Below are positions 1 to 7,206 of a stretch of DNA of 7,497 bases, piece by piece. A model generated the notes under the pieces. It saw only the letters and a list, made by a program, of their open reading frames with translations. It had not been told where the DNA came from and did not search any database. Position 1 is the first letter of the stretch. The number at the start of each line of letters is the position of its first letter. A program made the translations under genes and the position numbers. The stretch lies in NCBI GenBank assembly GCA_947523045.1, contig CANNUR010000143.1, positions 1-7,497 on the forward strand, in the 5' to 3' direction. Source of the stretch: an uncultured Prosthecobacter sp. (GTDB lineage: Bacteria; Verrucomicrobiota; Verrucomicrobiia; Verrucomicrobiales; Verrucomicrobiaceae).

Positions 1-715
1 GGCCGAGCCAGCCGACGCTGGGGGACGGGCCGCTACGGCGGATGAGGGCGAGCATGCGGCCGTCGTGGAGGAAGCGCAGGGTGGTTTCCGAGGGATGCGG
101 GACCTGCATCGTGTGCACGGCCTCCCAAGTCTGGGCGTCGCGGCTGCGCACGAGCTGGAGGGTGCGCGGCTGTCCGGTGGGCACCTGCTGCACGGCGGCC
201 CAGGCGAGGCCGTCGTGCCAGGTGATGCGCCAGAGCCAGTCCATGTCGGTGTGGATGCCGGGCGGCATGGGGATGGGCTGGAGCGGGCTGAAGTTCCGGC
301 CTTCGGGGTCGGAGAAGGAGACGCGCGATTCCATCTTCAGGCGGGTTTTGCCGTGGTAATAGGAGCCGCCGAGGTTGATGCAGAGGCGCTGATCGGGGGT
401 GATCGACAGCTTGGGGTCGCGCAGGTCGACGTGGGGCTCGTCGAGCAGGGCGACGGAGCGCCAGTGCTGGGCGTCGTCGGATTCGAGCACGCGGATGAGG
501 CCGTTGCGGCCGGGGATGTGGCCGCTGCCTTCGCGGAAGGTGCAGTAGTAGCGGCCCTTGAAGGCGATGAGGTCGGTGAAGGCGCTGTGTTCGGCGCGAT
601 CCCAGATGCGTTCGACGGCGATGACGAGCTGCTGTTCCACGGTTTCTGCGGTGGGGGTGGCCTGGGCGTTGAGCAGGGCGGGGACGAGGCAGAGCAGGGC
701 GGCAGCGAATTTCAT
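1..715 (-). CDS. Secreted sialidase-fold (BNR/Asp-box) protein, C-terminus cut off by the window edge
   Basis: This reading frame stays open from an ATG at 715 to the left edge, giving 238 residues without a stop. Residues 1-19 look like a Sec signal peptide: Lys2, a hydrophobic stretch, and an A-Q-A cleavage site at 17-19. The mature part resembles six-bladed beta-propeller proteins annotated as exo-alpha-sialidase-like. There are three degenerate Asp-boxes: SDDAQHW (79-85), SDPEGRNF (135-142, Pro in place of the Asp) and SRDAQTW (191-197). An RDPKL motif lies at 99-103, where sialidase-fold enzymes often place a substrate-binding Arg. Proteins of this fold hydrolyse or bind glycans outside the cytoplasm. 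The substrate cannot be read from the sequence, and true sialidase activity is doubtful. It lies 46 bp after the HscB-like gene on the same strand, so it may be the distal gene of that unit or have its own promoter. No Shine-Dalgarno sequence is visible. Confidence 0.72.
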   Translation of the reverse strand, partial: MKFAAALLCLVPALLNAQATPTAETVEQQLVIAVERIWDRAEHSAFTDLIAFKGRYYCTFREGSGHIPGRNGLIRVLESDDAQHWRSVALLDEPHVDLRDPKLSITPDQRLCINLGGSYYHGKTRLKMESRVSFSDPEGRNFSPLQPIPMPPGIHTDMDWLWRITWHDGLAWAAVQQVPTGQPRTLQLVRSRDAQTWEAVHTMQVPHPSETTLRFLHDGRMLALIRRSGPSPSVGWLG

Positions 716-761
716 CGCCGAGGACAACGCGCGCGGGTGCGCTGGGCTTGCGACAAGCCGC

Positions 762-1328
762 TCAGGCGAGGTGCAGGGCGAGCAGCAGCTCGCGCAACTG
801 GCGACGCCATTTGTCGAGGTAGGCCAGCCGGGCCTGGCAGGCCTGCAGGTCGGTCCAGGCGGTGCTGTCGCCGGCGGCGAGTCGGGTGTCGAGCTCGGGC
901 AGGCCGGCTTCCAAAGCGGACCAGGCTTCGGCGATTTCCACGCCGAGGGTTTCCAGGGCCTCGCGCAGTGCCATCTCCTCGCGGGCGAGCAGGGCCTTGG
1001 CGAGGGCGGTGGCGGCGGCCTGCTTTTTGGTCAGCAGGGCCTGGCCGCGCTGGAGCAGGGGGCCGAGGCGCTCAAAGAGGTTCATGAGGCCGGCCTCGAG
1101 CGGCACGGCGCGCCAGGCCACGGCCTGGTGATCGAGCAGGTGCTTGAGCCGGCTGACGGGCGACTTGAGGGTGTCGAGCGCGGCGTTGAGTTCGGCGGCG
1201 CGGCTGGCATCGCCGCCGGGTTGGTCCGGGTGGGCGGCGCGGGCGGCCTCGCGCCAGGCGTCCTGCAGGGCCGACTCGTCGAGGGCGGCGCGCGGCGGCA
1301 GGCTGAGGAGCGCGAAGGCGTCGGTCAT
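762..1328 (-). CDS. hscB: HscB-like J-domain co-chaperone for Fe-S cluster assembly
   Basis: A 188-residue protein with an N-terminal J-domain (about residues 1-65) carrying the signature HPD tripeptide at 33-35, within AAHPDQPGG. The HPD loop is what stimulates the ATPase of an Hsp70 partner. After the J-domain, a PVSRLKHLL segment resembles the linker of HscB proteins, where P-x-x-R-A-x-Y-L-L is usual. A long alpha-helical, Ala/Leu-rich C-terminal half then resembles the HscB scaffold-binding bundle. The length is close to HscB (about 170-180 residues). In known systems HscB delivers the IscU scaffold to HscA for cluster transfer. The gene starts 7 bp after the stop of the A-type Fe-S carrier gene, which supports an Fe-S role. 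No HscA or IscU gene is in the window. The C-terminal half is divergent, so a more general J-protein remains possible. Confidence 0.7.
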   Translation of the reverse strand: MTDAFALLSLPPRAALDESALQDAWREAARAAHPDQPGGDASRAAELNAALDTLKSPVSRLKHLLDHQAVAWRAVPLEAGLMNLFERLGPLLQRGQALLTKKQAAATALAKALLAREEMALREALETLGVEIAEAWSALEAGLPELDTRLAAGDSTAWTDLQACQARLAYLDKWRRQLRELLLALHLA

Positions 1329-1335
1329 GACCGGG

Positions 1336-1698
1336 TCAGGCGGAGAAGCTTTCGCCGCAGGAGCAGGTGACGACGGCGTTCGGGTTGGTCACCTTGAAGC
1401 CGCCCTGCTGGAGGTCGTCGCTGTAGTCGAGTTCCGAGCCGGTGACAAAGAGCGCGCTCTTGGGGTCGATGACCACGCGCACCTCGTTGGAGGTGACCTG
1501 GATGTCGCGGTTGGCGGGGCCGTCGACGAGGTCCATCTTGTACTGCAGGCCCGAGCAGCCGCCGCCGACGACGGCGATGCGCAGGGCGCCAGTTTCGGCA
1601 CGGCCCTGGCGGGTGAGCAGGCTGGTCAGGCGCTGGGCCGCGTTGGGCAGCACCTTGATGAGCTTCTCGTTGCCGATCTTGTAAGTGGGCGCGTTCAT
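1336..1698 (-). CDS. A-type iron-sulfur cluster carrier (IscA/ErpA family)
   Basis: A 120-residue HesB/IscA-family protein. The three conserved cysteines that hold iron or an Fe-S cluster are present: Cys48 in GGGCSGLQY, and Cys112 and Cys114 near the C-terminus in TCSCGESF. The usual C-terminal motif is CGCG; here the middle Gly is Ser (CSCG). Members of this family accept clusters from a scaffold and hand them to apo-enzymes in the cytoplasm. I chose the ATG at 1698 because the protein then has standard length. The frame stays open further upstream, but that part overlaps hslO and resembles nothing. It sits 23 bp after hslO and 7 bp before the HscB-like gene, a compact arrangement suggesting co-transcription. 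I cannot tell IscA from ErpA or SufA by sequence alone, so no symbol is assigned. Confidence 0.93.
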   Translation of the reverse strand: MNAPTYKIGNEKLIKVLPNAAQRLTSLLTRQGRAETGALRIAVVGGGCSGLQYKMDLVDGPANRDIQVTSNEVRVVIDPKSALFVTGSELDYSDDLQQGGFKVTNPNAVVTCSCGESFSA

Positions 1699-1721
1699 GC
1701 GGTACGAGGTTACGAACGGCG

Positions 1722-2510
1722 TCAGGCGGTCTGACGCGTCTGCCAGGCGTCGAAGGCGCTCTTCGGCGTCTTGAACACGGCCGCGCAGCGCGGGCAGGTG
1801 ATGGTGGCAAAGCCATCCTCGAAGATGTAGTCGAGGTCTTCCGCCGAGAGCCGGGTGAGCAGGGGGTAGAGGCGGTCGACGGTGCAGCCGCACTCGAAGA
1901 CGTAGCCGCGGGTTTCCAGCAGCGACAGGGTTTCGGTCTCCGCCAGCTTGGGGATGTCGGCATCGGTCAGGCCGTTGAGCCAGGCGAGGTCGGCGTCGGG
2001 TTCGGCCGAGATCTGCACGAAGTGCTCGTCGGGCAGGCGGAAGAAACGGGTGGGCCGCTGCTCGCTCTGGGTGTAGAACTGTTCGACGGCGGCGAGTGGG
2101 TCGGTGCCCTGGAACTCGATCATGCTCTGGCGCGGCTGCATGTTCGGCCGGGTGGTCTGGGCGATGAACAGGGACTTGCCGCTGTCCCTGATGTCCTCGG
2201 TGAAGATGCGGCCGGTGACGCGGCCGGGGCGGGTGCTGCCGGTGACGAAGAGGTTCATCAGCGGCTCGTGCAGGTGGATGGTCCAGGCGCAGCCCTCGTC
2301 CTGCGGGCGCGAGGCCAGGTGCAGGGCGAGGGCGGCCAGGCTGTCCTTGAGCATCTGATCCGGGCCGTCGGCATATTTGAGGCCGTGCTGCATCAGGTGC
2401 AGGTAGTAGTCCATGTACAGCGGGCTGAACTGCCCGCGCACGAGCAGGCAGTTGCGCCCGCGCACGAACTCGCTGCGGACTTCGACGACGGCCAGGTTGG
2501 GATCGCTCAC
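1722..2510 (-). CDS. hslO: Redox-regulated molecular chaperone Hsp33
   Basis: A 262-residue Hsp33, a cytoplasmic holdase chaperone that is inactive when reduced with zinc bound and is activated by oxidative unfolding through disulfide formation. The C-terminal zinc switch is intact: CxC at Cys207/Cys209 and CxxC at Cys239/Cys242, about 30 residues apart as in the family. The N-terminal domain contains the family-like stretch ending in VTGRIFTEDI. The protein is somewhat shorter than E. coli Hsp33 (about 290 residues). The start is the GTG at 2510, whose bases form GTGA with the stop of the preceding lipoprotein gene; this gives the expected N-terminus and implies translational coupling. The frame remains open upstream to 2822, but there it only mirrors the overlapping lipoprotein gene. 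The next gene downstream is the A-type Fe-S carrier, so two functions sensitive to oxidative stress lie together. Confidence 0.93.
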   Translation of the reverse strand: MSDPNLAVVEVRSEFVRGRNCLLVRGQFSPLYMDYYLHLMQHGLKYADGPDQMLKDSLAALALHLASRPQDEGCAWTIHLHEPLMNLFVTGSTRPGRVTGRIFTEDIRDSGKSLFIAQTTRPNMQPRQSMIEFQGTDPLAAVEQFYTQSEQRPTRFFRLPDEHFVQISAEPDADLAWLNGLTDADIPKLAETETLSLLETRGYVFECGCTVDRLYPLLTRLSAEDLDYIFEDGFATITCPRCAAVFKTPKSAFDAWQTRQTA

Positions 2511-3208
2511 AGGGGGCGGATCATGAGGTCCTTGTAATAGACCACGCTCTGCGGGTCGTGGGCCTGGATGGCGATGGTGCCTTCGCTGAGCTTGCGGCCG
2601 GGCATGTTCTTCAGCGCGGTGGCGGGATCCCAGCCCTCGGGCTCGGTCCAGTCGGTGGTCACCTGGCCGTTGATGGTGAGGGTGATGTGCTTGCCCTCGA
2701 CCTTGATGCCGTAGTCGAACCATTCGCCGTCGGCGACCGGGGCGGTGTCGAGCACGTCCTTGACCGCGTACAGGCCGCCGGTCTTTTTCGGGTCCTTGTG
2801 GCCGGTGCTGTTGACCTGGCACTCGTAGCCGGCGTCGGGCCAGCCCTTTTCCTGGAATTTCGTGTGGATGTAGATGCCGGAGTTCGAGCCGGGCATGTGC
2901 TTGACCTTGGCCTTGAATTCGAAGTTCGTGAAGCTGGCGTTGCCGTCGATGCCGGCATAGAAGAGGTGGGAGCGGCCGTTGCCGACCTTGAGCACGCCGT
3001 CCTCGACGCTGAAGGAGCCGGGGGTCTCGTTGCTGTCCTTCCAGCCGGTCAGGTCCTTGCCGTTGAACATCGGGATCCAGCCGTCCTGGACCTCGGAGGA
3101 GGCGGCCTGGCCCTGGGGCATTTCGACGGGCGGAGCTTCGGGGGCGGCGGGCTTGCAGGCGGCGAGCAGGGCCAGCGCGGCGAGGGCGGAGAGTTGGGTG
3201 ACTTTCAT
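2507..3208 (-). CDS. DUF1080 / 3-keto-disaccharide hydrolase-fold lipoprotein
   Basis: A 233-residue protein with a lipoprotein signal peptide: Lys2, a hydrophobic run, and the lipobox LAAC at 15-18, making Cys18 the likely lipidated residue. A low-complexity Pro/Ala linker (about 19-38) follows. The rest is a single DUF1080 (PF06439) concanavalin-like beta-sandwich. Typical motifs are FNGKDLTGW (48-56), NSGIYIH (109-115), GYECQV (127-132), TGGLY (143-147), EWFDY (162-166), GTIAIQAHDP (210-219) and a C-terminal YYKDLMIRPL. The family is common in Verrucomicrobia, Planctomycetes and Bacteroidetes; some members hydrolyse 3-keto-glycosides, but the substrate here is unknown. It would be anchored to the inner or outer membrane, facing the periplasm. 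It lies 31 bp after trmD, and its TGA overlaps the GTG start of hslO by 4 bp. No Shine-Dalgarno sequence is apparent. Confidence 0.9.
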   Translation of the reverse strand: MKVTQLSALAALALLAACKPAAPEAPPVEMPQGQAASSEVQDGWIPMFNGKDLTGWKDSNETPGSFSVEDGVLKVGNGRSHLFYAGIDGNASFTNFEFKAKVKHMPGSNSGIYIHTKFQEKGWPDAGYECQVNSTGHKDPKKTGGLYAVKDVLDTAPVADGEWFDYGIKVEGKHITLTINGQVTTDWTEPEGWDPATALKNMPGRKLSEGTIAIQAHDPQSVVYYKDLMIRPL

Positions 3209-3239
3209 GGGAAGCCGGATTTACACCGGTCCCGGCCTT

Positions 3240-3923
3240 TTACAAGCCCGCATCCGCGAGCAGGTCGGGGCGGTTGCGGCGGGTGCGGGCCAGCGCCTGC
3301 TCGGCGCGCCACTGGGCGATTTTTGCATGGTTGCCGCCCAGCAGCACCTCGGGCACGGCCAGGCCCTCAAATTCCGCCGGCTTGGTGTACTGCGGCGCCT
3401 CCAGCAGGCCGCTGGCGCCGAACGATTCCTCGACCGAGCTTTGGTCGTCGCCCAGTGCGCCGGGCAGCAGGCGCACGATGGCGTCCATGACGACGGCGGC
3501 GGCGATGGTGCCGTTGGTGAGCACGTAATCGCCGATGCTGAGTTCCTCATCGACCCAGCGCTCGGTGACGCGCTCGTCGACGCCTTCGTAGTGGCCGGAG
3601 ACGAAGATGAGGTGTTGCTCGCCAGCGAGCCGGCGGGCGGCGGCCTGGTCGAAGCGGCGGCCGGCCGGGGTCATGAGGATGACCCGGCTGCGCGGGGTGT
3701 GGATGGCGCGCAGGGCGGCGAACAGCGGTTCGGGGCGCAGCACCATGCCGGGACCGCCGCCGCAGGGGGTGTCGTCGACCTGGCGATGGCGGCCGAGGCC
3801 GTGCTCGCGCAGGTCGTGCACCGCGAACTCGAGCAGGCCCTTGTCGCGGGCGCGCTTCATGATGCTGGTGCTCATGGGCACCGACACGAGTTCGGGAAAC
3901 AGGGTGATGACGTCGAGGCGCAC
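3240..3923 (-). CDS. trmD: tRNA (guanine-N1)-methyltransferase TrmD
   Basis: A 227-residue SPOUT-class methyltransferase that makes m1G37 next to the anticodon, preventing +1 frameshifting. Recognisable blocks are LFPEL (8-12), VDDTPCGGGPGMVL (49-62), the trefoil-knot SAM-binding motifs GHYEGVDERV (110-119) and SIGDYVLTNG (129-138), and PGALG (154-158). QYTKP (178-182) and GGNHAKIAQWR (196-206) follow. Arg151 matches catalytic Arg154 of E. coli. In the segment matching E. coli TEDSF (167-171), this protein has VEESF, so Glu166 sits where E. coli has the general base Asp169; one extra residue follows before GLL. The start is GTG at 3923: the ATG codons just upstream are out of frame or soon stopped, and a weak AGG lies 5 nt upstream. 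The gene follows obgE by 51 bp. The C-terminus is shorter than in E. coli (255 residues) but not obviously truncated. Confidence 0.95.
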   Translation of the reverse strand: MRLDVITLFPELVSVPMSTSIMKRARDKGLLEFAVHDLREHGLGRHRQVDDTPCGGGPGMVLRPEPLFAALRAIHTPRSRVILMTPAGRRFDQAAARRLAGEQHLIFVSGHYEGVDERVTERWVDEELSIGDYVLTNGTIAAAVVMDAIVRLLPGALGDDQSSVEESFGASGLLEAPQYTKPAEFEGLAVPEVLLGGNHAKIAQWRAEQALARTRRNRPDLLADAGL

Positions 3924-3974
3924 GGGTGCCTGTTCATGCCATGGCGCGCGCGCCGGTGCAAGCCCGGCGGCGGT

Positions 3975-5021
<1,047 letters not shown>

Positions 5022-5028
5022 TTGGCCG

Positions 5029-5033
5029 CTCCT
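5029..5033 (-). promoter_or_regulatory. Shine-Dalgarno sequence of obgE
   Basis: The minus strand reads AGGAG followed by a 7-nt spacer and the ATG at 5021. This is the only strong ribosome-binding site in the window and it fixes the obgE start. The roughly 60 bp between this site and the terminator of the preceding gene must hold the obgE promoter. A TTGCCA about 17 nt upstream of TACAGG is a possible but poor sigma-70-like pair, and I do not assert it. Confidence 0.8.
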
Positions 5034-5090
5034 GTAGTCGCAACCCGGGGCGATGGCAACCGCGGTCTGGCGGTGCGAGGGCCCAGGGGG

Positions 5091-5127
5091 CAAAAACAAC
5101 GCCGCGGACCCGGGGGGATCCGCGGCG
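5091..5127 (-). terminator. Rho-independent terminator after the small secreted-protein gene
   Basis: On the minus strand a perfect 9-bp GC-rich stem, CGCCGCGGA paired with TCCGCGGCG (5127-5119 and 5108-5100), encloses a 10-nt loop. TTGTTTTTG follows directly (5099-5091). It starts 18 bp beyond the stop codon at 5146 and lies ahead of obgE, so it separates the small gene from the obgE-trmD unit. The plus-strand orientation lacks an adjacent T-tract. Confidence 0.88.
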
Positions 5128-5145
5128 ATGGGTGTTGGGGCTTTT

Positions 5146-5484
5146 TCAGCGACCGAAGGAGAAGAACCAACTCGTGCTGTGATGGGAGGGGCGGTGGTAG
5201 TGCACCGGCGGGCCGTAGTGGATCGGCGGCGGGCAGATCGGGGCGACCACGCGCGGGCGGCAGGTATGGCAGCCGCAGGCGCGGTGATCACTGACCCAGC
5301 GGCCGATGGGCCGGCCCCAGTGGTCGCGACCGTAGATCTGGTAGGAACTGTAGACCGGTCGACCGCAGGAGTGATGACCGGTAATGCGGCGGTGCGAGTG
5401 GCGACCGTCCCAAGCTTCGGCCTGGGTCGGGACAAGGGCGCCGAGGCTGGCGGCGGCGAGCAGGAGGGCGATGAGCTTTTTCAT
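5146..5484 (-). CDS. Small secreted His/Cys/Pro-rich protein of unknown function
   Basis: A 112-residue protein I do not recognise as a named family. Residues 1-24 form a clear Sec signal peptide: MKK, a Leu/Ala-rich core, and AEA at 22-24 just before Trp25. The mature part (about 88 residues) has 12 histidines and 5 cysteines (Cys40, 70, 72, 75, 84), including a CGCHTC cluster at 70-75. It also has repeated aromatic/Gly/Pro segments such as YGRDHWGRP, and HY-rich motifs at 88-102. The composition suggests metal binding or a disulfide-stabilised envelope protein; this is inference only. ATG 5484 is preferred over an in-frame TTG at 5538 because it puts the signal peptide at the N-terminus. 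No Shine-Dalgarno sequence is visible. A hairpin lies upstream and a terminator downstream, so it is probably a single-gene unit or receives read-through from phoD. The coherent signal peptide and terminator support a real gene. Confidence 0.75.
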   Translation of the reverse strand: MKKLIALLLAAASLGALVPTQAEAWDGRHSHRRITGHHSCGRPVYSSYQIYGRDHWGRPIGRWVSDHRACGCHTCRPRVVAPICPPPIHYGPPVHYHRPSHHSTSWFFSFGR

Positions 5485-5521
5485 GGCGGTGAACGTGGGG
5501 TTCGTTCGTTTCGACGGGGGT

Positions 5522-5546
5522 GCCGCGGCTTTATTCAAACCGCGGC
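5522..5546. repeat. Inverted repeat (hairpin) between phoD and the small secreted-protein gene
   Basis: Arms GCCGCGG (5522-5528) and CCGCGGC (5540-5546) are perfect reverse complements around an 11-nt A/T-rich spacer. It lies 26 bp after the phoD stop and about 38 bp before the small gene's ATG. No T-tract follows on either strand, so it is not a classical terminator. It could stabilise the phoD 3' end, act in the small gene's leader, or be an operator. The stem core is the same as that of the terminator at 5091-5127. Confidence 0.6.
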
Positions 5547-5572
5547 GTTCGTCGTTGCCGCCATGGGGAACG

Positions 5573-7156
5573 TCAGGCCTTCTGCAGGCCGGGTTGGCCG
5601 GACTCGACGACGAACTCCGCGCGTGTGTGCAGCGGTGCGCCGGGGCGGCTCACGTATTCGATGCCCTGATACTTCGTGCGCCAGAGGCCGGGCGTGATTT
5701 CACAGCTGACATAGCCGCGTTCGGTGCTGTGGAACTTGACGAAGGGATTCTCGGCGTAGGTGTCGTCGAGGGTCTTCGGCTTGAGCACGCCGTCGCCGCC
5801 CGAGGAGATCGAGGTGCCGACAAATTCCGTGCCGACCACCCGGCGCTGGCCCGGCTCGAAGTCGGCAACCAGGTTGTTGGCCCAGTTGCTGTGGATGTCG
5901 CCGGTGAGCACGACCGGATTGCTGACGCGCTGCTCGTGGAAGTGGTTGAGCACGCGCCGCCGCTCCATTTCGTATCCCGGCCACTGGTCCATGCTGTGGG
6001 TGATTTCCTCGCCGGCCTTGCGGTCGACGCGCGCCATCATGACCTGCTGGGCGAGCACGTTCCAGCCGGCCTTGGAGTTGGCCAGGTTTTCGAACAGCCA
6101 GTCGCGCTGGAGCTGGCCGAGCAGGCTGGCGTTGGGATTCAGCGACTCGGGGCAGGGCGGTTTGTTGCCGTCGCCGCAGGGCTGGTCGCTGCGGTACTGG
6201 CGGGTGTCGAGCACATGGAAGTCGGCGAGCCGGCCGCAGGTGACGCGACGATACAGCAGCATGTCGGGGCCCTTGGGCATGGCGGCCACGCGCAGCGGCA
6301 TGTTTTCATAATAGGCCTGGTAGGCGGCGGCGCGGCGCTTGAGGAAGTCCTCGCGGCTGACCCCCGGTTCCTCCGAGATGTCGCCCGCGCAGTTGTTGTC
6401 GAACTCATGGTCATCCCAGGTCACCAGCCAGGGCGCGGCGGCGTGCATGGCCTGCAGGGCGGGGTCGGACTTGTACTGGGCGAGACGGACGCGGTAGTCG
6501 TGCAGGGTGGTGATCTCCGGCCCGTGGTGCATGCGCACGCGCTTCTCGATGCCGGCGTACTCATAGATGTAATCGCCGAGGTGGATGACGAGGTCGGGGG
6601 CCTCGGCGAGCATGTGCTCATAGGCCGTGAACAGGCCGGTTTCGTAGTGCTGGCAGGAGGCGAAGGCGAAGCGCAGGCGCTCCGGCAGGGCGTCGGCGGC
6701 CGGGAAGGTGCGGCTGCGGCCGACCGGGCTGGTTTCGCTGCCGGCCTTGAATTGATACCAGTACCAGCGCTCGGGGCGCAGGCCCTGAACCTCGACATGC
6801 ACGGAGTGACCCCACTCCGGCGTGGCCACGGTGGTGCCCTTGGCGACCACCTTGGTCATTGCTTCGTCTTCGGCGACCTGCCAGGCCACCTCGACCGGTT
6901 CCGGTGCCATGCCGCCGTCGCCTTCGAGCGGGCGCGGGGCGAGGCGGGTCCAGAGCACAAAGCCGTCGGCGGCGGGATCGCCTGAGGCGACCCCGAGGGT
7001 GAAGGGATAGCCGGAAAATTTCGGCAGGCGGGTGGTGGCACCACGGGCCTGCTCGCGGCCGAGCGCGGCGAGGGCGAGGGAGGCGGTACCGGCGAGGAAG
7101 CTGCGGCGGGGGAGGGTGCGGGCGGGAAGCAGGGGATAAAGCGGCGGCGGCGGCAT
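5573..7156 (-). CDS. phoD: PhoD-family alkaline phosphatase/phosphodiesterase, Tat-exported
   Basis: A 527-residue member of the PhoD family, metal-dependent phosphomonoesterases/diesterases that release phosphate from organic esters outside the cytoplasm. A twin-arginine signal is present: PRRSFLAG (16-23), a hydrophobic stretch, and likely cleavage near Ala40. Tat export fits a cofactor loaded in the cytoplasm. The N-terminal beta domain (about 48-152) begins FTLGVASGDP. The catalytic PhoD domain has FASCQ (Cys168), HLGDYIYE (Asp195, Tyr198), WDDHEFDNN (247-255), LDTRQYR (316-322), QQVMM (370-374) and GDIHSNW (419-425). These match the family's Fe3+/Ca2+ ligand positions, so it should be active. 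The ATG at 7156 is the only start that keeps the Tat motif near the N-terminus. No Shine-Dalgarno sequence or clear Pho box is visible in the 50 bp upstream. It follows a peptidoglycan peptidase gene, and a hairpin lies just after its stop. Confidence 0.93.
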   Translation of the reverse strand: MPPPPLYPLLPARTLPRRSFLAGTASLALAALGREQARGATTRLPKFSGYPFTLGVASGDPAADGFVLWTRLAPRPLEGDGGMAPEPVEVAWQVAEDEAMTKVVAKGTTVATPEWGHSVHVEVQGLRPERWYWYQFKAGSETSPVGRSRTFPAADALPERLRFAFASCQHYETGLFTAYEHMLAEAPDLVIHLGDYIYEYAGIEKRVRMHHGPEITTLHDYRVRLAQYKSDPALQAMHAAAPWLVTWDDHEFDNNCAGDISEEPGVSREDFLKRRAAAYQAYYENMPLRVAAMPKGPDMLLYRRVTCGRLADFHVLDTRQYRSDQPCGDGNKPPCPESLNPNASLLGQLQRDWLFENLANSKAGWNVLAQQVMMARVDRKAGEEITHSMDQWPGYEMERRRVLNHFHEQRVSNPVVLTGDIHSNWANNLVADFEPGQRRVVGTEFVGTSISSGGDGVLKPKTLDDTYAENPFVKFHSTERGYVSCEITPGLWRTKYQGIEYVSRPGAPLHTRAEFVVESGQPGLQKA

Positions 7157-7206
7157 GGCAGGACAATAAGGGCATCAAGCCCCGCAGCTTTCAGCCAACA
7201 AAAGCG

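Noticed and set aside
65..1370. Overlapping plus-strand open frames (340 and 270 codons) opposite the sialidase-fold and HscB-like genes.
   Set aside because: Both lie opposite the sialidase-fold and HscB-like genes, and both products are Gly/Ala/Arg-biased without a coherent domain.
1699..1893. N-terminal extension of the Fe-S carrier frame to an upstream ATG at 1893.
   Set aside because: It would overlap the conserved zinc-binding end of hslO and adds Arg/Pro-rich sequence foreign to the family. ATG 1698 gives normal length.
2511..2822. N-terminal extension of hslO to an ATG at 2822.
   Set aside because: The added part only mirrors the DUF1080 gene in another frame and has no Hsp33 similarity. 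GTG 2510 gives the expected N-terminus.
3209..3239. Possible short inverted repeat (GCCGG / CCGGC) between trmD and the DUF1080 gene.
   Set aside because: The stem is only 5 bp, there is no T-tract, and such matches are expected at this GC content.
5022..5435. N-terminal extension of obgE to a start at 5435.
   Set aside because: It would read through the terminator and the small secreted-protein gene, and Obg proteins begin at the MFVDQIKV residues encoded from 5021.
5485..5538. TTG start at 5538 for the small secreted protein.
   Set aside because: It would put 18 polar residues before an otherwise perfect signal peptide and would run into the hairpin. ATG 5484 is simpler.
5384..6985. A 533-codon open frame on the plus strand, antisense to phoD.
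   Set aside because: The opposite strand encodes a full PhoD with all metal-site motifs. The plus-strand product is low-complexity and has no family features.
7157..7206. Possible promoter or terminator between the DD-peptidase gene and phoD.
   Set aside because: I found no convincing -35/-10 pair, Pho box, or stem followed by T residues in these 50 bp.
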